Assembly (NCBI RefSeq): GCF_001705435.1
Contig: NZ_MDEN01000059.1
Span: 215,064 to 279,063 of the forward strand
DNA: 64,000 nucleotides
From: Pseudomonas graminis
Lineage (GTDB): Bacteria; Pseudomonadota; Gammaproteobacteria; Pseudomonadales; Pseudomonadaceae
Direction: 5' to 3'
The notes beneath the pieces were generated by a model. It worked only from the letters and a program-made list of their open reading frames with translations, was not told the origin of the DNA and searched no databases. How positions within the stretch are numbered: the stretch's first letter is position 1; the number at the start of each line of letters is the position of its first letter. The translations under genes and the position numbers were made by a program. Below, piece by piece: positions 33,612 through 44,782 of this stretch.

Positions 33612-33711
33612 ATACAGATGTGGGGAAAATACAGCATTCAGCGCGGGATTAAACCGATCTGTATGCAAAGAATAATAATTCTTTGGATCTGTAATGGTTT
33701 TCCATACAGAC
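33612..33711. promoter_or_regulatory. Cluster of ATACAG/CTGTAT motifs and an inverted repeat
   Basis: ATACAG occurs at 33612 and 33629 and near 33704, its complement CTGTAT at 33659, and a variant CTGTAA at 33689. Between them lies CAAAGAAT-AATA-ATTCTTTG at 33666-33685. The cluster lies entirely in the mocR/DUF1127 divergent spacer and is the probable operator of the MocR protein. Confidence 0.55.
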
Positions 33712-33753
33712 ACATCATGAATTCACTCGAAACCCACCATGAGGTGTCTGGAA

Positions 33754-33987
33754 ATGAGCGGAATAAGTGATGTTCGGCTAACGCTGTATGCAGGGGAGCT
33801 GGTCCGTGACCATGAAGCAGGCTCGCGCATCAACGCGCCGGACGGGCTGGGAGTGTTTGGGCTGTTTCAGCATCGTCGGGCCACCCGGCGCGCGTTGTTG
33901 AAACTGACTGACGAGCAGCTGAAGGATATTGGCTTGAGCTGCGAGCAGGCGAGGGATGAAGGACTCAAGCCGTTCTGGCGCGAATGA
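33754..33987 (+). CDS. DUF1127 small protein
   Basis: 77 residues from ATG 33754, with GAGGTG 8 nt before it; an upstream ATG at 33739 has no ribosome site. The C-terminal LLKLTDEQLKDIGLSCEQARDEGLKPFW is the DUF1127 signature, a short arginine-rich (RRATRRAL) regulator-like protein found in proteobacteria and linked to RNA binding in alpha-proteobacteria. Likely controlled by the divergent MocR gene. Confidence 0.85.
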   Translation: MSGISDVRLTLYAGELVRDHEAGSRINAPDGLGVFGLFQHRRATRRALLKLTDEQLKDIGLSCEQARDEGLKPFWRE

Positions 33988-34025
33988 GGCCTGTGATGCA
34001 GTCGGCCTCGCAGCGGCGAGTTCGG

Positions 34026-35336
34026 TTAGACCAGCTCTTTGAACCGGTGCCACAACATCCCCAGTGCCAGTAACGGCGAGCGCAAATGTTTGCCGCCCGG
34101 GAAGGTGATATGTGGCACTTTGGCAAAGAGCTCGAACCCGCCACTGTGTTGGCCGCTAATGGCTTCAGCCAATAGTTTGCCGGCCAGATGCGTTGCGTTC
34201 AGCCCGTGCCCCGCATACGCCTGGGCATAGAACACATTTGGATGCGTGTGCAGTCGTCCGATCTGCGGCAAGCGGTTGGCGCCGATGCCAATCATTCCGC
34301 CCCACTGAAAATCGATCTTCACGTCTTTGAGCTGAGGGAACACCTTGAGCATCTTCGGCTGCATGTACGCGGCGATGTCGCTCGGGTCCCGGCCTGAGTA
34401 GTGGCAAGCGCCGCCGAACAGCAGGCGCCGATCCGCCGACAGCCGAAAATAATCCACCGCCACACGCTGATCGCACATCGCGGTATTGCGCGGAATCAGT
34501 TGGCTGGCGAGTGCTTCGCTCAGTGGCTCTGTGGCAATGACATAACTGCCAGCGGGCAAAACCTTGCCACTCAACCCCCCGTCGAGCCCATTGAGATAGG
34601 CGTTACAGCCCAGCACCAGCGTACTGGCGCGCACCCGTCCGTGGGCTGTATGAATGCTGACTTCTGCCCCGTATTCCAGCCGCGTCGCTGCCGAGTGTTC
34701 GAATACCTGCACGCCCAGCGACTGGGCGATGGCGGATTCTCCCAGGGCGAGATTCAGTGGGTGCAGATGGCCCGAGCCCATGTCTAGCAGGGCGCCGGCA
34801 TAGTTGGGAGACCCGATGATGCTGCTGAGGTTGCGCGCTTCAATCAATTCAAGCGGATGTCGGTAACCCAGGCTGCGCAGCTCTTCGGCGTCTTTGGCAA
34901 AACCTTCGAATTCCCTGGGCTTGTTCGCCAGGTCGCAATAGCCCCAGGTCAGATTGCAGTCGATCTGGTATTTGTTGACACGCTCGCGGACGATTTCCAC
35001 CGCTTCCAGGCCCATCAGCTTAAGCTGACGAACGCCGTCCTCGCCGATGACATTGCTGAACTGATCCACATCATGGCCGACGCCGCGGATCAGTTGCCCT
35101 CCGTTGCGCCCGCTCGCGCCCCAACCGATCTTGTGCGCCTCCAGCAGCACCACCTTCAAGCCGCGTTCAGCCAGCTCGATCGCCGTGTTCAGCCCGGAAA
35201 ACCCGCCGCCGATGATGCAGACGTCGGTTTTGACCTCGCCGTGCAGGGCAGGGGAGTCAGGCTGGGTATGGCGAGTGGCGGCGTAGTAAGACGCCGCGTG
35301 ATCAGACAATCCGGGCTGGGGAGGCCGAGCATTCAT
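34026..35336 (-). CDS. puuB: FAD-dependent oxidase, gamma-glutamylputrescine oxidase type
   Basis: 436 residues. The N-terminal FAD motif CIIGGGFSGLNTAIELAERG is preceded by SYYAATRHTQ, the opening typical of PuuB-like amine oxidases (DAO family), and GWGASGRNGGQ follows. It oxidises gamma-glutamylated amines or a related amine to an aldehyde, peroxide and ammonia; the aldehyde would be taken by the kauB-type dehydrogenase. It matches PA5309 in position. Exact substrate not settled. Confidence 0.85.
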   Translation of the reverse strand: MNARPPQPGLSDHAASYYAATRHTQPDSPALHGEVKTDVCIIGGGFSGLNTAIELAERGLKVVLLEAHKIGWGASGRNGGQLIRGVGHDVDQFSNVIGEDGVRQLKLMGLEAVEIVRERVNKYQIDCNLTWGYCDLANKPREFEGFAKDAEELRSLGYRHPLELIEARNLSSIIGSPNYAGALLDMGSGHLHPLNLALGESAIAQSLGVQVFEHSAATRLEYGAEVSIHTAHGRVRASTLVLGCNAYLNGLDGGLSGKVLPAGSYVIATEPLSEALASQLIPRNTAMCDQRVAVDYFRLSADRRLLFGGACHYSGRDPSDIAAYMQPKMLKVFPQLKDVKIDFQWGGMIGIGANRLPQIGRLHTHPNVFYAQAYAGHGLNATHLAGKLLAEAISGQHSGGFELFAKVPHITFPGGKHLRSPLLALGMLWHRFKELV

Positions 35337-35489
35337 GTTGAATATCCCGAGAGCACTGTTTGGAAAATTTTACGGAGGGTAGCGGGGTCAGGGTGCCCGG
35401 GCAAGAAAATGCCGGTGGATGATCATCCGGGTGTCAGTCGCAGAGGCGCTGGGGCACAATCAGTACCTTTCACAGGAGAAACTGCCGCG

Positions 35490-35843
35490 ATGGCCTGCAA
35501 CAGCGAGAAAATCCGCGATCTGCGGCGGCTGATTCCGTCGTTCGAATGCGTCCCGGGATGCCACGATTGCTGCGGGCCGGTGACCACGTCGTCCGAAGAA
35601 ATGTCGCGTTTACCGCGCAAGACGCCGGCCGAGCAGGAAGCGGCCCTCAACGAGCTGAATTGCGTACACCTGGGACCCAATGGCTGCACCGTCTACGACG
35701 AGCGTCCGCTGATCTGCCGCCTGTTTGGCACCACGAAAACCCTGCCATGCCCCAATGGCCGCCGCCCTGATGTGTTGATTCACCCCCGCGCCGAGAAGCA
35801 GGTGCATGAGTTCATCGCCTCGACGCGGCAGGTGCTGGTTTAG
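35490..35843 (+). CDS. YkgJ family cysteine-cluster protein
   Basis: 117 residues from ATG 35490 with AGGAG upstream. Cysteines in CVPGCHDCCG, NCVHLGPNGCTVY and RPLICRLFG, with one more at TLPCPNG, form the CxxxCxxCC-type cluster of the YkgJ/UPF0153 family, likely a Zn or Fe-S site. Function unknown. An open frame upstream to 34857 overlaps the puuB gene and is not used. Confidence 0.88.
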   Translation: MACNSEKIRDLRRLIPSFECVPGCHDCCGPVTTSSEEMSRLPRKTPAEQEAALNELNCVHLGPNGCTVYDERPLICRLFGTTKTLPCPNGRRPDVLIHPRAEKQVHEFIASTRQVLV

Positions 35844-35877
35844 CCGAAGCCAGCTGGGGTGAGCCCCTTACGGATGC

Positions 35878-36366
35878 TTACTCCGGAATGGGCAGGCACA
35901 AACTCTCCTTCACCTCTTCCATCACGATGTAGCTCTTGGACTCCCGCACATGGGGCAGCTTGAGCAGGATGTCGCCCAGCAGCTTGCGGTACGACGCCAT
36001 CTCGGAAATCCGCGCTTTCACCAGATAGTCGAAATCCCCTGACACCAGATGGCATTCCAGCACATGGGGCAGTTTGAGCACCGCGCGGCGAAATTCCTCA
36101 AAGGTGTCGCCAGACTTATAGTCCAGGCTGATCTCGACAAACACCAACAAGCTGGCCTTGAGGTTCTGCGGATTAAGGCGGGCGTTGTAGCCCATGATGA
36201 TGCCTTCACGCTCCAGGCGCCGAACCCGTTCTGTGCATGGCGTGGTAGACAGCCCGACCCGTTCGCCCAGTTCAGTGAAGGAGATCCGGCCATCGTTTTG
36301 CAGGATGCGCAGGATGTTGCGGTCGATCTTGTCCAGCTCGCGTTTGGACTGGTGCTGGGTGCGCAT
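35878..36366 (-). CDS. dadR: Lrp/AsnC regulator of alanine catabolism
   Basis: 162 residues from ATG 36366; GAGGG lies upstream, and an earlier in-frame ATG at 36384 runs through it. HTH ELDKIDRNILRILQNDGRISFTELGERVGLS, then an AsnC ligand domain. Divergent from dadA, where a DadR/Lrp-type regulator activates D-/L-alanine catabolism in Pseudomonas. The symbol is based on this context. Confidence 0.85.
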   Translation of the reverse strand: MRTQHQSKRELDKIDRNILRILQNDGRISFTELGERVGLSTTPCTERVRRLEREGIIMGYNARLNPQNLKASLLVFVEISLDYKSGDTFEEFRRAVLKLPHVLECHLVSGDFDYLVKARISEMASYRKLLGDILLKLPHVRESKSYIVMEEVKESLCLPIPE

Positions 36367-36492
36367 CGATAAGCCCTCTGCCAAAGCGTCGGTTGCCGAG
36401 AAGAAACGCCGAATATAGGCGTTTATATAGTCAAAAGCACTGCTCGGGCCTTTTTATACTGCGCACATCCTTGCTTAAACTTGAAAACGTCA

Positions 36493-36504
36493 GCGGATAT
36501 CCGC
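36493..36504. promoter_or_regulatory. Palindrome ahead of dadA
   Basis: GCGGATATCCGC is a perfect 12-bp palindrome ending 16 nt before the dadA start codon. A TATACT at 36455-36460 may be the -10 box. Either an operator or a short leader hairpin. Confidence 0.4.
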
Positions 36505-36519
36505 GATGAGGGAATCAAC

Positions 36520-37821
36520 ATGCGCGTTCTGGTCCTTGGAAGTGGCGTAATCGGTACCACCAGTGCGTATTACCTGGCGCGTGCGGGCTTCGAGGTGACT
36601 GTCGTTGACCGTCGACCGGCCGCTGCCATGGAAACCAGTTTCGCCAACGCCGGGCAGGTCTCGCCGGGCTACGCTTCGCCATGGGCCGCGCCGGGTGTGC
36701 CGCTCAAGGCCCTCAAGTGGTTGCTGCAGCGCCACGCGCCGCTGGCCATCAAGGCAACAGCCGATATCGATCAGTACCTGTGGATGGCGCAGATGCTGCG
36801 CAACTGCACCCAGAACCGCTACGCCGTGAACAAAGAGCGCATGGTTCGCCTCTCCGAATACAGCCGCGACTGCCTTGATGAGTTACGTGCCGAGACCGGC
36901 ATTGCCTACGAAGGCCGCAGCCTGGGCACGACCCAGTTGTTCCGCACTCAGGAACAGCTGGATAACGCCGCCAAGGACATCGCGGTGCTCGAACAGGCTG
37001 GCGTGCCGTATGAAGTGCTCGACCGTGAAGGCATTGCCCGGGTCGAGCCGGCCCTGGCCAGTGTCAGCAATATCCTCAGTGGCGCACTGCGCCTTCCGAA
37101 CGACCAGACCGGCGACTGCCAGCTGTTCACCACGCGTCTGGCCGAGATGTGTGTGAAGCTGGGCGTTGAGTTCCGCTTCGGCCAGTCCATCGAATCCATT
37201 GATTTCGCGGGCGACACCATCAACGGCGTGCGCATCAACGGAAAACTCGAAACGGCTGACCGCTACGTACTGGCGCTCGGCAGCTACTCGCCGCAACTGC
37301 TCAAGCCCCTTGGCATCAAGGCGCCGGTTTATCCGCTCAAGGGCTACTCGCTGACGGTGCCGATCACCAACCCGGCGATGGCGCCGACGTCGACCATCCT
37401 TGACGAGACCTACAAGGTGGCGATTACCCGCTTCGACAACCGTATTCGTGTGGGCGGCATGGCCGAGATCGCTGGCTTCGACCTGTCGCTCAATCCCCGT
37501 CGCCGCGAGACGCTGGAGATGATCGTCAACGACCTCTATCCTCACGGCGGCGACCTGCAGCAGGCCAGCTTCTGGACTGGTCTGCGCCCGACCACGCCGG
37601 ACGGCACGCCGATCGTCGGCGCAACGCCGTACAGCAATCTGTTCCTGAACACTGGCCATGGCACATTGGGTTGGACGATGGCCTGCGGTTCAGGCAGATT
37701 GCTGGCTGACCTTATCACTCGCAAGACGCCACAAATCAGTGCTGAAGGCCTCGATATTTCTCGTTATGGCAGTTCCAGGGAGATCGCAAAACATGTCCAT
37801 TCAGCGCCAGCTCACCAATGA
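36520..37821 (+). CDS. dadA: D-amino acid dehydrogenase small subunit DadA
   Basis: 433 residues from ATG 36520 (GAGGGA upstream; the frame is open to 36481). FAD-binding [21 protein letters not shown] at the start and [21 protein letters not shown] near the end are DadA signatures. It oxidises D-alanine and other D-amino acids, feeding electrons to the respiratory chain. First gene of dadA-ridA-dadX. Confidence 0.95.
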   Translation: MRVLVLGSGVIGTTSAYYLARAGFEVTVVDRRPAAAMETSFANAGQVSPGYASPWAAPGVPLKALKWLLQRHAPLAIKATADIDQYLWMAQMLRNCTQNRYAVNKERMVRLSEYSRDCLDELRAETGIAYEGRSLGTTQLFRTQEQLDNAAKDIAVLEQAGVPYEVLDREGIARVEPALASVSNILSGALRLPNDQTGDCQLFTTRLAEMCVKLGVEFRFGQSIESIDFAGDTINGVRINGKLETADRYVLALGSYSPQLLKPLGIKAPVYPLKGYSLTVPITNPAMAPTSTILDETYKVAITRFDNRIRVGGMAEIAGFDLSLNPRRRETLEMIVNDLYPHGGDLQQASFWTGLRPTTPDGTPIVGATPYSNLFLNTGHGTLGWTMACGSGRLLADLITRKTPQISAEGLDISRYGSSREIAKHVHSAPAHQ

Positions 37822-38146
37822 GCGCATGAGCCAGTTGGTCGTCCATAACGGCACCGTTTACCTTGCCGGGCAAGTGGCCGACGATATGGCGGCGGGGATC
37901 GAGCAACAGACCCGCGAAACGCTTCACAACATTGAGCGACTGCTGGACCTGGCCGGTACCGACAAGACCCGCATTCTGTCAGTGACGATCTACCTGAAAG
38001 ACATCGACGCGCACTTTGCCGGCATGAACAGCGTCTGGGACACCTGGCTGCCGAAAGGCCTGGCCCCTGCGCGTGCAACGGTTGAAGCCAAGCTGTGCGA
38101 GCCGGAGATTCTGGTTGAACTGTCGGTGATTGCGGCGCTGCCGTAG
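37793..38146 (+). CDS. RidA family protein of the dad operon
   Basis: 117 residues of the Rid family ([28 protein letters not shown]). It starts inside dadA, overlapping by 29 nt in another frame, and is translated with it. Expected to clear the imine released by DadA; the conserved active-site arginine is in the [11 protein letters not shown] segment. In P. aeruginosa the PA5303 gene holds the same place. Confidence 0.88.
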   Translation: MSIQRQLTNERMSQLVVHNGTVYLAGQVADDMAAGIEQQTRETLHNIERLLDLAGTDKTRILSVTIYLKDIDAHFAGMNSVWDTWLPKGLAPARATVEAKLCEPEILVELSVIAALP

Positions 38147-38190
38147 CTCATCCACCTATATCCATCTATTGACCCACAAGAAGCCCCACC

Positions 38191-39264
38191 ATGCGTCCAG
38201 CCCGCGCCCTTATCGACCTTCAGGCCTTGCGCCACAACTACCAGCTGGCGCGCGACACCGCTGGCGCCAAGGCGCTCGCTGTCATCAAAGCGGATGCCTA
38301 CGGTCACGGCGCGGTGCGGGTTGCGCAGGCGCTGGAATCCGAAGCCGATGGTTTTGCCGTGGCGTGCATTGAAGAAGCGCTGGAGCTTCGTCAGGCCGGG
38401 ATCAACGCTCCGATTCTGCTGCTGGAAGGCTTTTTCGAGGCCGACGAACTGGCGCTGATCGTCGAGCATGATTTCTGGTGCGTGGTGCATTCCCTCTGGC
38501 AACTCGATGCCATCGAGCAAACCGCCCTCGGCAAGCCGCTGAATGTGTGGCTGAAGATGGATTCGGGCATGCACCGCGTTGGCATCCATCCCGCGGATTT
38601 TCAGGCGGCGCACCAACGGCTGCTGAACAGCGGCAAGGCCGCCAAGATTGTCCTGATGACCCACTTCGCTCGCGCCGACGAACTCGACAGCATCCGTACC
38701 GACGAGCAAGTGGCGATTTTTCAATCGGCGCGTGCCGGGTTGGCCGCTGAAGTCAGCCTGCGCAATTCCCCCGCCGTCATGGGCTGGCCCAGCGTGCCAA
38801 GTGACTGGGTGCGTCCGGGGATCATGCTCTACGGCGCGACGCCGTTTGATCAGTCGCAATCGGTCGCCGATCGTTTGCAGCCGGTCATGACCCTGGAGTC
38901 CCGGGTGATCTGCGTGCGTGACCTGCCCTTCGGTGAGCCAGTGGGCTACGGCGGTACATTCGTCGCCGAGCGCAATATGCGCATCGGTGTGGTCGCGATG
39001 GGCTATGCCGACGGCTATCCGCGGCAGGCGCCCACCGGTACCCCCGTGATGGTCGACGGTCATCGCAGTCAGTTGCTCGGGCGTGTGTCGATGGACATGC
39101 TCTGCGTCGACCTCACCGACGTGCCGGGCGCAGGGGTGGGCAGCCGCGTCGAGCTGTGGGGCAAGCACATCCTGATCAGTGATGTTGCGTCGAGCGCGGA
39201 CATGATTCCCTATCAGATTCTCTGCAATCTCAAGCGCGTGCCAAGGCTCTATTCCGAGGCCTGA
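38191..39264 (+). CDS. dadX: Catabolic alanine racemase
   Basis: 357 residues. The PLP lysine motif [12 protein letters not shown] and catalytic tyrosine region VGYGGTF are intact. It makes D-alanine from L-alanine for DadA. Third gene of the operon. Confidence 0.95.
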   Translation: MRPARALIDLQALRHNYQLARDTAGAKALAVIKADAYGHGAVRVAQALESEADGFAVACIEEALELRQAGINAPILLLEGFFEADELALIVEHDFWCVVHSLWQLDAIEQTALGKPLNVWLKMDSGMHRVGIHPADFQAAHQRLLNSGKAAKIVLMTHFARADELDSIRTDEQVAIFQSARAGLAAEVSLRNSPAVMGWPSVPSDWVRPGIMLYGATPFDQSQSVADRLQPVMTLESRVICVRDLPFGEPVGYGGTFVAERNMRIGVVAMGYADGYPRQAPTGTPVMVDGHRSQLLGRVSMDMLCVDLTDVPGAGVGSRVELWGKHILISDVASSADMIPYQILCNLKRVPRLYSEA

Positions 39265-39424
39265 TCGCCGCTCGCCGATCCCCTGCAAATCACCCCTTCG
39301 CGGCCCGTTATGGCCGCCAGTCCCTTTGCTGATCCGGCCTTGGGCTCAAGTGTTGTAAATACTGAACGCTGTTGCCATGATGGCGACCACTTGACCTAAC
39401 TTGATCATCAGGAGGACTCCCGCA

Positions 39425-39973
39425 TTGGACGTCGGTGAACGACTGCAATCCATTCGTAAACTCAAAGGCCTGTCCCAGCGTGAACTCGCCAAACGAGCGG
39501 GCGTGACCAACAGCACCATCTCCATGATCGAGAAGAACAGCGTCAGCCCCTCGATCAGCTCGCTGCGGAAGGTGCTGGGCGGCATACCGATGTCCATGGT
39601 GGAGTTCTTTTCCGAAGAGCTCGAACCCGAAAACCCGACCCAAGTGGTCTACAAAGCCAGCGAACTGATCGATATCTCGGACGGTGCCGTGACCATGAAA
39701 CTGGTCGGCAAATCCCATCCGAGTCGCGCCATTGCGTTCCTTTCCGAGGTCTACCCGCCGGGTGCCGACACGGGCATCGAGATGCTCGTGCACGAGGGCG
39801 AGGAGACCGGGATTCTGGTTGAGGGCCGTCTTGAACTGGTGGTCGGTCTTGATACCTACGTGCTGGAAGAGGGCGACAGTTACTACTTCGAGAGCTCCCG
39901 ACCCCATCGCTTTCGCAACCCCTACGACGTTCCTGCGCGGCTCATCAGCGCTGCCACGCCGGCGAATTTCTGA
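39425..39973 (+). CDS. pauR: XRE-cupin regulator of polyamine catabolism, PauR/PuuR type
   Basis: 182 residues. I start at TTG 39425, with AGGAGG ten to fifteen nt upstream, because the family begins (M)DVGERLQSIRKLKGLSQREL; no ATG is available. An XRE HTH at the N-terminus is followed by a C-terminal cupin (GADTGIEMLVHEGEETG...EEGDSYYFESSRPHRFRN). In P. aeruginosa PA5301, next to dadX, is PauR, a repressor of polyamine genes; the kauB and puuB-type genes here are plausible targets. Confidence 0.85.
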   Translation: MDVGERLQSIRKLKGLSQRELAKRAGVTNSTISMIEKNSVSPSISSLRKVLGGIPMSMVEFFSEELEPENPTQVVYKASELIDISDGAVTMKLVGKSHPSRAIAFLSEVYPPGADTGIEMLVHEGEETGILVEGRLELVVGLDTYVLEEGDSYYFESSRPHRFRNPYDVPARLISAATPANF

Positions 39974-39981
39974 TCAGCGCC

Positions 39982-40284
39982 ATGATTAACCGAACACTGA
40001 TCTTCCTAGGGCTGGCCGGCTTGCTGTTCGCCAATGCGGCTGACGCGACCATGCGCTGCGGCACGGCGCTTATCAGTCTGGGTGACACCGCCGATGTGGT
40101 CCGCCAGAAGTGTGGGGCGCCAGACAGCAGTGTTGATCAAATGCCTGCGCTGCGAAGCAACGGCGTACCCAGGCTCGGTTTTGCGAAGGTTAGTTTGTGG
40201 GTGTACGGTCCTCGTAATGGTGCAAAACAACACCTGCGGTTTATCGAGGACAAGCTGGTAGAGATCGAGACGAAGCGGGATTGA
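39982..40284 (+). CDS. DUF2845 periplasmic protein
   Basis: 100 residues with a signal peptide (LIFLGLAGLLFANAADA), then MRCGTALISLGDTADVVRQKCGAP, the DUF2845 signature with two conserved cysteines. Function unknown. It begins 8 nt after pauR. Confidence 0.82.
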   Translation: MINRTLIFLGLAGLLFANAADATMRCGTALISLGDTADVVRQKCGAPDSSVDQMPALRSNGVPRLGFAKVSLWVYGPRNGAKQHLRFIEDKLVEIETKRD

Positions 40285-40390
40285 GTCGCCGAATGGCAGT
40301 CGTTTTATGAGGGCGCAAGCGGCGCAATGCAGCAAATTCCCTGAAGGCCCGGTCCAACCGCTATCCAATAACAAAATCAGGAGAGGCCGG

Positions 40391-42313
<1,923 letters not shown>

Positions 42314-42347
42314 GCCTGATGTTTCCCACTTTCACTGTGGCATCCGT

Positions 42348-43163
42348 TCAGCCGAGGGTTTTGATCACCAGCAGCACGGCGGCGAAGAAGCCGCTAACAG
42401 CGAACAGCTGCTGCAACCTCGGGCCGGCGAGGTAACGGCTGACCTGCCTGCCGGCCATCAGTCCAGCGACAGCCCCGGCGGCGAACGGCAGGCCCACTGA
42501 CCAGTGCATCGCGCCGCTGACGCTGGCCGTGATCACGCTGCCGGTCGACACCAGTGCGATCACCGCCAGCGACGTGGCGACGATGCTTTTCATCTCAAGG
42601 TCGGTGTAGCGCGTTAAGGCCGGCACGATGACAAAGCCGCCGCCCACGCCGAGCAATCCTGACAATAGGCCGGCCAGCGCGCCGGTTGCCGCCAGTGACC
42701 GGGCGCACGGCAGCGTCCAGCGCAAGCGACCCACCAGCGGATTGACCACGCAGGGCCTGAACGCGCCCCGATCCGGCGGCTTGCCGTGGCGCAGTTCGTG
42801 AGCGGCTTTGCGGTAGATCCGCCCGCACACATAAAACAGAATCAGTGCAAACCCCAGCGCCAGCGGCGCATTGGGCAATTGATGCGCCAGCCACAGGCCT
42901 ACCGGCGACAGCGCGATGCCAATGATTGCGATGAAAATGGCGGCGCGGTAACGGACGATGCCTTGGCGCAATCCGAGCGCTGCACCGACCGCCGAAGCCA
43001 GGCCGACTGCCAGGAGGCCCACCGGCGCAGCTTCGATCATTGTCAGGCCCAGCCCGAAAACCAGCAGCGGCACCGCAAGGATGCCGCCACCCGCGCCTGT
43101 CAGGCCCAACACCGCGCCAATGATCGTACCGAGGCCGGCTCCGATCAGTTCGTGTTCATTCAT
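42348..43163 (-). CDS. TauE/SafE family sulfite exporter-like membrane protein
   Basis: 271 residues with about eight hydrophobic segments; glycine-rich GAVLGLTGAGGGILAVPLLVFG at the start and LLSGLLGVGGGFVIVPAL in the second half are the TauE repeat signatures. Likely exports sulfite, thiosulfate or organosulfonates. It follows the MBL gene on the minus strand (82-nt gap), a pairing seen in sulfide-oxidation loci. Confidence 0.88.
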   Translation of the reverse strand: MNEHELIGAGLGTIIGAVLGLTGAGGGILAVPLLVFGLGLTMIEAAPVGLLAVGLASAVGAALGLRQGIVRYRAAIFIAIIGIALSPVGLWLAHQLPNAPLALGFALILFYVCGRIYRKAAHELRHGKPPDRGAFRPCVVNPLVGRLRWTLPCARSLAATGALAGLLSGLLGVGGGFVIVPALTRYTDLEMKSIVATSLAVIALVSTGSVITASVSGAMHWSVGLPFAAGAVAGLMAGRQVSRYLAGPRLQQLFAVSGFFAAVLLVIKTLG

Positions 43164-43245
43164 GTTAAGTGAGCAAGTCCCGTGGGTCTGTCCGGAGGTG
43201 GGTGTTCAGTCGGTGAGCGCGCGGGATCAGCGCGCCTGGTAGCAC

Positions 43246-44130
43246 TTACACCGCATTGATCGGGACTTTCAGGTAGCGCACGCCGTTGTCCTCCGCTTCC
43301 GGCAGATTGCCGCCGCGCATGTTGATCTGCACCGAAGGCAGGATCAGCACGGGCATGTCGAGGGTGGCATCGCGCTTCTCGCGCATCTCGACAAAGGCGT
43401 CCTCGTCGATGCCTTCACGCACGTGGATATTGCTGGCGCGTTGCTCGGCAACGGTGGTCATGAACATCAACTCTCGGCCGTTGGGCAGGTAGTCGTGACA
43501 CATGAACAGACGCGTCTGCGGCGGCAGGCGGAGGATCCGGCCGACCGAGCGATACAGCGTGCGCGCATCGGCACCGGGGAAGTCGCAACGAGCGGTGCCG
43601 TAGTCGGGCATGAACAGGGTATCGCCGACAAACGCCACCGCTTCATTTCCAGCTTCGATCACGTACGTCATGCACGCCGGTGTGTGGCCAGGGGTGTGCA
43701 TGGCTCTGGCCTGAAGCGTGCCAATCTGAAAATGCGCGTCATCTTCCAGCAGCCGGTCGAACTGGCTGCCATCACGGGCGAAGTCGCCTTTGGCGTTGAA
43801 CAAAGTGCCGAAGACTTTCTGCACGCGGGTGATGTGGCTGCCAATGGCAACCGTGCCGCCGAGCTGTTCTTTCAGGTAGGCCGCCGCCGAGACGTGATCG
43901 GCGTGGACGTGGGTTTCCAGAATCCACTGCACCGACACGCCCAGCTCGCGGACCCTGCCGATCAGCTTGTCCGCAGATTGCGTGCTGGTGCGCCCGGATT
44001 TAGGGTCGTAATCCAGCACGCTGTCGATCAGCGCGGCCTGAAGCGTAGAGCGGTCAATGACCAGGTAACTGATGGTCGAGGTCTGCGGATCGAAGAACGC
44101 CTCTACGCTCAGTTTTTCGCCAATGATCAT
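43246..44130 (-). CDS. MBL-fold hydrolase, persulfide dioxygenase/ETHE1 or BlhA type
   Basis: 294 residues. Metal motif THVHADH, HTPGHTPACMTY and the FVGDTLFMPDYG segment, plus a YLVIDRSTLQAALIDSVLDYD start, are those of ETHE1-like persulfide dioxygenases. Together with the TauE-like gene it suggests removal of persulfide/sulfide with sulfite export. A BigR/SqrR-type regulator is not seen next to it. The pair interrupts the usual acetyl-CoA hydrolase-xpt adjacency. Confidence 0.85.
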   Translation of the reverse strand: MIIGEKLSVEAFFDPQTSTISYLVIDRSTLQAALIDSVLDYDPKSGRTSTQSADKLIGRVRELGVSVQWILETHVHADHVSAAAYLKEQLGGTVAIGSHITRVQKVFGTLFNAKGDFARDGSQFDRLLEDDAHFQIGTLQARAMHTPGHTPACMTYVIEAGNEAVAFVGDTLFMPDYGTARCDFPGADARTLYRSVGRILRLPPQTRLFMCHDYLPNGRELMFMTTVAEQRASNIHVREGIDEDAFVEMREKRDATLDMPVLILPSVQINMRGGNLPEAEDNGVRYLKVPINAV

Positions 44131-44173
44131 GATGCTCTCCTTTATTGCTGGTACAGGAATGCTGAAGCAGCTA

Positions 44174-44782
<609 letters not shown>

